DNA from: Acidovorax facilis
Lineage (GTDB): Bacteria > Pseudomonadota > Gammaproteobacteria > Burkholderiales > Burkholderiaceae_C
Assembly: GCF_023913775.1 (NCBI RefSeq)
Contig: NZ_JAMXAX010000046.1
Location: 1 to 38,359, forward strand
Reading direction: 5' to 3'
Length of the DNA stretch: 38,359 bases
Positions 33,921 to 38,359 of the stretch are shown here, one piece after another. The first letter of the stretch is position 1. Each line of letters begins with the position of its first letter. The notes under the pieces were generated by a model. It was given only the letters and a program-made list of their open reading frames with translations. It ran no database searches and was not told the DNA's origin. The translations under genes were made by a program, and so were the position numbers.

Positions 33921-34640
33921 TCATCGGCAGGTGGACTGCGCAGCCGCCAGGACGCTGCCCTGGGCGTCCTGCACCCAGCCCACCATGCGCAGCCGCTCGG
34001 CCTCTGCGCCTTCCGGGATGCGAATGGACCGGGTTTCCATCCATTTCATTTGCTCTTTTTTTGATAGCTTGTCGCGCTTTTCCCACGTGCCGTGGAGCAT
34101 GTTTCGAACCATATTTCGCGCCACTTTCGTGCCTTCGGTGCCTGCAGGCACGGATTCGACAAGCAGCAGATAGAAGTCCATGGCTCCGGGCGTTGCGACG
34201 TTGCGCTGTGCAGCGCGCTGCACGGGCGTGAACGCGATGGCCGCGCCCAGGTAGTCGTTGAACGGCATGCCGTGGGCCACGCGCAGGCGGGCGGGCGTGG
34301 CGGCCTCGATGGCCGCAGTGTGCACATCGGTGGTGACAGGGGGCTTGCGGCCCAGGGTCTGCAGGCGGGCCAGGGCGTCGTTGGTGGCGGCGGCCGACAA
34401 GGGCGCTTCGTCACCGGCCTTGCCCGGCACGATCCAGTCCAGCACCGCCACGCCCGCCGTGGCAGAGGGCGCGGGGGTGGCCGCATCGCTCCAGCAGGCT
34501 TCGCAGTCGGCACTGATGAAGCGCTCGAAAATGGCCACGGGCTGTAGGATGCCGTCACTGCTGCAGCTGGCCTGGGCCAGCGCTGAGGCTGTGTAAGTAA
34601 GGACCAGGACGCTGGCCAGGGTGCGGGCAATGTTTTTCAT
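33921..34640 (-). CDS. Secreted CxxC protein, thioredoxin-like (DUF1223-like)
   Basis: 239 residues. MKNIARTLASVLVLTYTASALAQA is a signal peptide. The mature start VAIFERFISADCEACWSD has C46-E-A-C49 right after a beta strand, the place of the CxxC in thioredoxin-fold proteins, and resembles ELFTSxxCxxC of DUF1223 proteins. VAVLDWIVPGKAGDEAPL and MDFYLLLVESV could be later strands. The exact family and function are unknown; a periplasmic redox or cofactor role is a guess. Residues of about 182-198 (HGTWEKRDKLSKKEQMK) are encoded by an antisense repeat copy. It is divergent from uvrD, 44 bp between the starts, and ends at its own terminator. Confidence 0.75.
   Translation of the reverse strand: MKNIARTLASVLVLTYTASALAQASCSSDGILQPVAIFERFISADCEACWSDAATPAPSATAGVAVLDWIVPGKAGDEAPLSAAATNDALARLQTLGRKPPVTTDVHTAAIEAATPARLRVAHGMPFNDYLGAAIAFTPVQRAAQRNVATPGAMDFYLLLVESVPAGTEGTKVARNMVRNMLHGTWEKRDKLSKKEQMKWMETRSIRIPEGAEAERLRMVGWVQDAQGSVLAAAQSTCR
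34049..34097 (+). repeat. Dispersed ~65-bp repeat, copy J (inside CxxC protein gene)
   Basis: TTTGCTCTTTTTTTG, ATAGCTTGTCGCGCTT and TGCCGTGGAG align closely with copy C (TGCTCCTTATTTA, ATAGCTGTTTGCGCTT, TGCCATGGGG). It is antisense to the gene. The final AATTTGGC block is not recognisable. Confidence 0.6.
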
Positions 34641-34672
34641 GGTCGGGCGGGGGAGGGCGCCGGGGCGCTTTC

Positions 34673-34678
34673 TACAAT
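34673..34678 (+). promoter_or_regulatory. -10 box placing uvrD transcription at its ATG
   Basis: TACAAT ends 6 bp before the uvrD ATG (34685), so the expected start of transcription is the start codon itself. No RBS and no good -35 are visible. Confidence 0.45.
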
Positions 34679-34684
34679 GGCCGC

Positions 34685-37138
34685 ATGTTCCCACAAGACC
34701 CGTTCCCGGGTGCACCCGAAGCCTTGGTGCCCCCACACGCTGCTGCGGCCTCGGCTGCATCGCCCCTCCTGGCCAATCTGAACGACGAGCAACTGGCGGC
34801 CGTCACGCTGCCCGCAGGCCACGCACTGATTCTGGCGGGGGCAGGTTCAGGCAAGACCCGAGTGCTGACCACGCGCATCGCCTGGCTACTGCAAAACGGC
34901 TACGCCACGCCCGGCGGCATTCTGGCCGTCACCTTCACCAACAAGGCCGCCAAAGAGATGGTGGCGCGTCTGTCCGCCATGCTGCCGGTGAACGTGCGCG
35001 GCATGTGGATCGGCACCTTCCACGGCCTGTGCAATCGCCTTTTGCGCGCGCACCACAAGGCGGCGGGCCTGTCGCAGTCCTTTCAAATTCTGGACACGCA
35101 AGACCAGCTCTCGGCCATCAAGCGCCTGTGCAAGCAGCACAACGTGGACGATGAGCGTTTTCCGCCCAAACAGCTGGCGTATTTCATTGCCAATTGCAAG
35201 GAAGAAGGCCTGCGCCCCGCCAACGTGGAGGCGCACGACAGCGACTCGCGCAAGAAGGTCGAGATTTACCAGCTGTACGAAGACCAATGCCAGCGCGAAG
35301 GCGTGGTGGACTTTGGCGAGCTGATGCTGCGCAGCTACGAGCTGCTGCGCGACAACGACCCGATCCGCGAGCACTACCAGCGCCGGTTTCAGCACATCCT
35401 GGTGGACGAGTTTCAGGACACCAACAAGCTGCAGTACGCCTGGCTCAAGCAGCTGGCGGGCAACGATGTGGGCGGGCGCTTTGAGGCGCGCGGCAGCGTG
35501 ATTGCCGTGGGCGACGACGACCAGAGCATCTACGCCTTTCGCGGTGCGCGCGTGGGCAACATGACCGACTTTGTGCGCGAGTTCGACGTGCAGCGCCAGA
35601 TCAAGCTGGAGCAGAACTACCGCAGCTACAGCAACATTCTTGATTCGGCCAACGCCCTCATCAGCCACAACAGCCGCCGCCTGGGCAAGAACCTGCGCAC
35701 CACGCAGGGCGCGGGCGAGCCCGTGCGCGTGTACGAAGCCAGCTCTGACCTGGCGGAGGCGCAGTGGATGGTCGATGAGATCAAGCAACTCGTGCGCAAC
35801 GACGGCTTTGAGCGCAAGGAAATCGCTGTGCTCTACCGCAGCAATGCGCAAAGCCGGGTGATCGAATCGGCGCTGTTCAATGCCAGTGTGCCCTACCGCG
35901 TGTACGGTGGACTGCGGTTTTTTGAGCGTGCCGAAATCAAGCACGCGCTGGCCTACCTGCGCCTCTTGGAGAACCCACACGACGACACCAGCTTCACGCG
36001 CGTCGTCAACTTTCCGCCGCGTGGCATTGGCGCGCGCAGCATCGAGGTGCTGCAGGACGCCGCCCGCGCCGCAGGTTGCTCGCTGCACGACGCGGTGAGC
36101 GCCGTGCCCGGCAAGGCGGGCGCCAACCTGGGCGCGTTTGTGGCCATGGTGGACGTGCTGCGCGAGCAGACCCAGGGCCTGAACCTGCGCGGCATCATCG
36201 AGCAGATGCTCGAATCCACGGGCCTGGTGGAGCACTTTCGCACCGAAAAGGAAGGCGCCGACCGCATCGAGAACTTGCAGGAACTGGTCAACGCCGCCGA
36301 GAGTTTTGTCACGCAAGAAGGTTTTGGCCGGGATGCCGTGGCCCTGCCGCTGGACGAGCATGGCACACCGCTCACGCAAAGCGCGGTGAGCCAGGGGCTG
36401 GACCCCAACGCGCCGGTGCTGGACGAACCACTGAAACCCGCCGTGCCCGGCATTGTGGATGCCGACACCGGTGAAACCCTCTCGCCCCTGGCGGCCTTCC
36501 TGACCCATGCCGCGCTGGAGGCGGGCGACAACCAGGCTCAGGCCGGGCAGGACGCGGTGCAGCTGATGACGGTGCACGCCAGCAAGGGCCTGGAGTTTGA
36601 CGGTGTGTTCATCGGTGGCATGGAAGAGGGCCTGTTCCCGCACGAGAACTCCGCCAGCGACCGCGATGGCCTGGAGGAAGAACGCCGCCTGATGTACGTG
36701 GCGATCACCCGTGCCCGCAAGCGCTTGTACCTGAGCCATTCGCAAACGCGCATGCTGCACGGCCAGACGCGCTACAACATCAAGAGCCGGTTCTTCGACG
36801 AACTGCCCGAAAGCGCGCTCAAGTGGATTACGCCCAAGCAGCAAGGGTTTGGATCGTATGCTCCTAATTCAGGAGCTGGTGGCGCTTATCCATCAGGCGC
36901 TAGAGGCCAATTTGGCTTTAAATCCGAGACATTCGCCAGCCCACCGGTGCCCGTGCAGAAGACCGCGCCGTCCCACGGCCTGCGCGCGGGCATCAACGTG
37001 TTCCACACCAAGTTCGGCGAAGGCAAGGTGCTGGCCATCGAGGGCACGGGCGACGACGCGCGTGCGCAGGTCAACTTCCCGCGCCATGGCACCAAGTGGC
37101 TGGCGCTCAGCGTGGCCAAGTTGACGGTGGTGGATTGA
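34685..37138 (+). CDS. uvrD: DNA helicase II UvrD
   Basis: 817-residue superfamily 1A helicase. LNDEQLAAVTLPAGHALILAGAGSGKT contains the Q motif and Walker A (about 51-58); then AVTFTNKAAKEM, IGTFHGLCNRLLR, ILVDEFQDTN (motif II), AVGDDDQSIYAFRGA (III), LEQNYRS (IV), MTVHASKGLEFDGVFIGGMEEGLFPH (V) and RRLMYVAITRARKRLYL (VI). The C-terminal GINVFHTKFGEGKVLAIEGTGDDARAQVNF is the Tudor-like domain that binds RNA polymerase, separating UvrD from Rep. It serves mismatch and excision repair. The linker before it (about residues 725-747) is a captured repeat copy rich in GGA, TCA, CCA and AGA codons. There is possibly a leaderless transcript. Confidence 0.96.
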   Translation: MFPQDPFPGAPEALVPPHAAAASAASPLLANLNDEQLAAVTLPAGHALILAGAGSGKTRVLTTRIAWLLQNGYATPGGILAVTFTNKAAKEMVARLSAMLPVNVRGMWIGTFHGLCNRLLRAHHKAAGLSQSFQILDTQDQLSAIKRLCKQHNVDDERFPPKQLAYFIANCKEEGLRPANVEAHDSDSRKKVEIYQLYEDQCQREGVVDFGELMLRSYELLRDNDPIREHYQRRFQHILVDEFQDTNKLQYAWLKQLAGNDVGGRFEARGSVIAVGDDDQSIYAFRGARVGNMTDFVREFDVQRQIKLEQNYRSYSNILDSANALISHNSRRLGKNLRTTQGAGEPVRVYEASSDLAEAQWMVDEIKQLVRNDGFERKEIAVLYRSNAQSRVIESALFNASVPYRVYGGLRFFERAEIKHALAYLRLLENPHDDTSFTRVVNFPPRGIGARSIEVLQDAARAAGCSLHDAVSAVPGKAGANLGAFVAMVDVLREQTQGLNLRGIIEQMLESTGLVEHFRTEKEGADRIENLQELVNAAESFVTQEGFGRDAVALPLDEHGTPLTQSAVSQGLDPNAPVLDEPLKPAVPGIVDADTGETLSPLAAFLTHAALEAGDNQAQAGQDAVQLMTVHASKGLEFDGVFIGGMEEGLFPHENSASDRDGLEEERRLMYVAITRARKRLYLSHSQTRMLHGQTRYNIKSRFFDELPESALKWITPKQQGFGSYAPNSGAGGAYPSGARGQFGFKSETFASPPVPVQKTAPSHGLRAGINVFHTKFGEGKVLAIEGTGDDARAQVNFPRHGTKWLALSVAKLTVVD
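36857..36925 (+). repeat. Dispersed ~65-bp repeat, copy B (inside uvrD)
   Basis: TATGCTCCTAATTC, AGGAGCTGGTGGCGCTTAT, GGCGCTAGAGGCC, AATTTGGCTTTAAATCC. It shares AGCTG, GGCGCTAGA and GCCAATTTGGCTT with copy A at the same spacing. It is translated in frame as the Gly/Ala/Ser-rich UvrD linker. Confidence 0.75.
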
Positions 37139-37698
37139 GCGCAGCCACCGCTCCTGCTCCCGCCTCGATCCTGGTGGTGCTGGGCGGGCTGCCCTGCGTG
37201 GGCAAGAGCACGGTCGCCAACGCGCTGCTGGCGCATTGGCCTGCGGTGTACCTGCGTATCGACACCATTGAGCAGGCGCTGCGGGATTCCGGCGTGCTGA
37301 TGGCAGGAGAGGTGGGCGCGGCGGGCTACCGGGTGGCCTATGCGCTGGCGCGCACCCAGCTTGCGCAGGGTTTGCCGGTGCTGGCGGACTGCGTCAACCC
37401 GCTGCCGGTGACGCGCGAAGCCTGGCGTACCGTGGCGCGTGATACGCGGGTGCCCCTGCTGGAGGTGGAAGTGATTTGCTCGAATGCCGCAGAGCACCAG
37501 CGGCGGGTGGAAACGCGGGCCATGGAAGTCCCAGGGCTGCTGGTGCCGACTTGGCAGGCCGTGTTGCAGCACGATTACGCGCACTGGGGTCAGGAGCGGC
37601 TCGTGGTGGACACTGCGCGCAGCAGCGCCGCTGAGGCAGCGCGGCACATACTGTCTGCATTGCGCGAGCGCACAGCAATCACAACCCAGGGCATTTGA
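37135..37698 (+). CDS. P-loop kinase-like ATPase (AAA_33 type)
   Basis: About 187 residues from a TTG at 37135 that overlaps the uvrD stop (TTGA), with GGTGGTGGA upstream. The frame opens earlier at a GTG (37096) inside uvrD. ILVVLGGLPCVGKSTVANAL is a Walker A (G18-T26), followed by VYLRIDTIEQALR, which positions a catalytic aspartate like that of gluconate kinase and chloramphenicol 3-O-phosphotransferase. PVLADCVNPLPVTREAWRTVA and RRVETRAM (lid arginines) complete a small-molecule kinase fold. The substrate is unknown. It is probably co-transcribed and translationally coupled with uvrD. The start codon is uncertain. Confidence 0.75.
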   Translation: MSAATAPAPASILVVLGGLPCVGKSTVANALLAHWPAVYLRIDTIEQALRDSGVLMAGEVGAAGYRVAYALARTQLAQGLPVLADCVNPLPVTREAWRTVARDTRVPLLEVEVICSNAAEHQRRVETRAMEVPGLLVPTWQAVLQHDYAHWGQERLVVDTARSSAAEAARHILSALRERTAITTQGI

Positions 37699-37872
37699 GC
37701 CGGTGTGCCGCCTGCCGTCGGCTTTATCTTGCTTGGCAGGTATACGCCTGTTTGTCAGGCCACGCCTCCGCCACTAAATTGCTGACGGGCTCCATCTGCA
37801 CCGCGCCCACTGCCTCCAACGCGCGTAAAAATCCGTAACCTGTGCAACCCCTTCCTTCACTCTGGCTGCACA

Positions 37873-37933
37873 GATGCTCCTTATTTAATAGCTGTTTGCG
37901 CTTGGCACATATGCCATGGGGCCGAATTTCGCC
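37873..37933 (+). repeat. Dispersed ~65-bp repeat, copy C (intergenic)
   Basis: GATGCTCCTTATTTA, ATAGCTGTTTGCGCTT, TGCCATGGGGCC, GAATTTCGCC; collinear with copies A, B and J. Confidence 0.65.
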
Positions 37934-37953
37934 ATCAGCACACGCCGACTCAT

Positions 37954-37980
37954 CCCCTATAGGGGTCATTCCTAGCTAGG
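37954..37980. promoter_or_regulatory. Paired palindromes, NarL-like operator candidate
   Basis: CCCCTATAGGGG (perfect 12-bp palindrome, followed by TC) and, 5 bp later, CCTAGCTAGG (perfect 10 bp). The first approaches the 7-2-7 arrangement bound by NarL/FixJ-type response regulators (TACYYMT-N2-AKRRGTA): the right heptamer AGGGGTC matches 6 of 7 positions. It may control the gene starting at 38029. Confidence 0.4.
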
Positions 37981-38028
37981 AGCCTTCCCAGTTTCGCGCG
38001 CTGATGCCTGTAGGCACAGTCGCGCGCC

Positions 38029-38359
38029 ATGCAAGTTGCACCCTCCGCCTCCACCTACGCGCCAGCCCCTGGCGACCTGACCAGCCAGCCCGCTCCTGGC
38101 GGCGCATTCAATAGCTACACAGACCAGCCCCAGGACAACGTGGGCGCTTTTGCCGACAGCGGCCCTGGTGGCAACGCCCAGCCCGACCCGTACAGCCCCT
38201 ACGCTGACCCCACCCTGGCCAGCACCTCCCTCTTCGCCCCCACCGACCACACCCCTAGCACCACACTGGCCCTGATGGTGCAGGCGCAAACCAAACCCCT
38301 GCTGGTCACCGCCGAGAACGCCGCAGACCTGGGCATCGACTTCGCACACACCAAGCCCC
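38029..38359 (+). CDS. Unidentified Ala/Pro/Thr-rich protein, 5' part only
   Basis: An open frame of 110 codons from the ATG at 38029 to the window edge with no stop. An in-frame TAG at 38011 makes this the first possible start. It begins MQVAPSASTYAPAPGDLTSQ, is rich in proline, alanine, threonine, serine and aspartate, has no cysteine and no signal peptide, and becomes more globular-looking at TLALMVQAQTKPLLVTAENAADLGIDF. Almost every codon ends in C or G, so the frame looks genuinely coding, unlike the overlapping minus-strand frame. I do not recognise the family. The disordered N-terminus, paired palindromes upstream and missing signal peptide leave a large secreted or surface-associated protein possible but unproven. 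Confidence 0.6.
   Translation, partial: MQVAPSASTYAPAPGDLTSQPAPGGAFNSYTDQPQDNVGAFADSGPGGNAQPDPYSPYADPTLASTSLFAPTDHTPSTTLALMVQAQTKPLLVTAENAADLGIDFAHTKP

Larger units (their letters stand above)
37699..38028. other. Intergenic region before the last gene
   Basis: 330 bp without a convincing gene. It holds repeat copy C (37873-37933) and two short palindromes (37954-37965 and 37971-37980) about 50-75 bp before the ATG of the truncated last gene. A minus-strand frame of 81 codons at 37724-37969 shows no recognisable protein. Confidence 0.5.

Noticed and set aside
34886-36844. 652-codon minus-strand open frame opposite uvrD
   Set aside because: Antisense shadow; the plus frame has all UvrD motifs.
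37724-37969. 81-codon minus-strand frame in the last intergenic region
   Set aside because: No recognisable motif, it crosses a repeat copy, and has no RBS; left as unsupported.
37972-38349. 125-codon minus-strand Gly/Val-rich frame at the window end
   Set aside because: It overlaps the plus-strand frame from 38029, whose codons end almost uniformly in C or G; the minus frame does not look like a real protein.

Overview
The window reads as a piece of the core chromosome of a GC-rich betaproteobacterium, most likely family Comamonadaceae (Acidovorax or a close relative). This rests on gene content, strong G/C preference at third codon positions, TACAAT/TATAAT-type -10 boxes close to start codons, and a dispersed short repeat of the type I associate with this family. 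The genus is an inference. There is no rRNA, CRISPR array, insertion sequence, prophage or integrase.

Layout. 1-2.4 kb: a MocR-type regulator converging on the ribosomal protein pair rpmB-rpmG. 2.4-8.7 kb: trxB, divergent from a Crp/Fnr-type regulator, then ftsK, lolA and rarA. This is the enterobacterial trxB-lrp-ftsK-lolA-rarA order with a Crp-family gene where lrp would stand. 9.0-12.6 kb: livH-livM-livG-livF, a branched-chain amino acid type ABC importer core with no binding protein beside it. 12.8-15.0 kb: a small DUF486 membrane protein, then a DUF47 protein paired with a Pit phosphate transporter. 15.1-16.2 kb: two minus-strand genes (TM2-like membrane protein, GNAT acetyltransferase). 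16.3-19.4 kb: rpsP-rimM-trmD-rplS, then a CoA-pyrophosphatase-type Nudix hydrolase. 19.4-23.8 kb: a CobD/CbiB-like membrane protein, the minus-strand cluster M48 protease-phhB-rsgA, and divergent orn. 24.0-27.6 kb: a DEAD-box RNA helicase with a long leader and an RGG tail, then a diguanylate cyclase with a duplicated sensor domain. 27.9-30.7 kb: a Bcr/CflA exporter, an orphan family-8 cellulase (BcsZ-like) and tRNA-Lys(CUU). 30.8-38.4 kb: a beta-hydroxyacid dehydrogenase, a kynurenine-formamidase-like hydrolase, GMP reductase, a secreted CxxC protein, uvrD, a small P-loop kinase, and the start of an unidentified Ala/Pro-rich protein running off the end.

Most genes are ordinary housekeeping functions: translation, rRNA/tRNA maturation, chromosome segregation, DNA repair, RNA turnover, amino acid and phosphate uptake. 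The least ordinary thing here is a roughly 65-bp dispersed repeat that I find ten times. Four copies are intergenic. Six lie inside open reading frames (lolA, rarA, rsgA, phhB, a secreted CxxC protein, uvrD), where they appear to have become coding sequence; at lolA the copy coincides with the signal peptide. Nine of the ten point the same way along the window, whatever the strand of the host gene. Other points worth a look: a perfect 16-bp hairpin between rpsP and rimM, a terminator just after a possible livH start site, long structured leaders upstream of rpmB, rplS and the DEAD-box helicase, and a NarL-like palindrome before the truncated last gene. All identifications come from reading the sequence; no database search was run.
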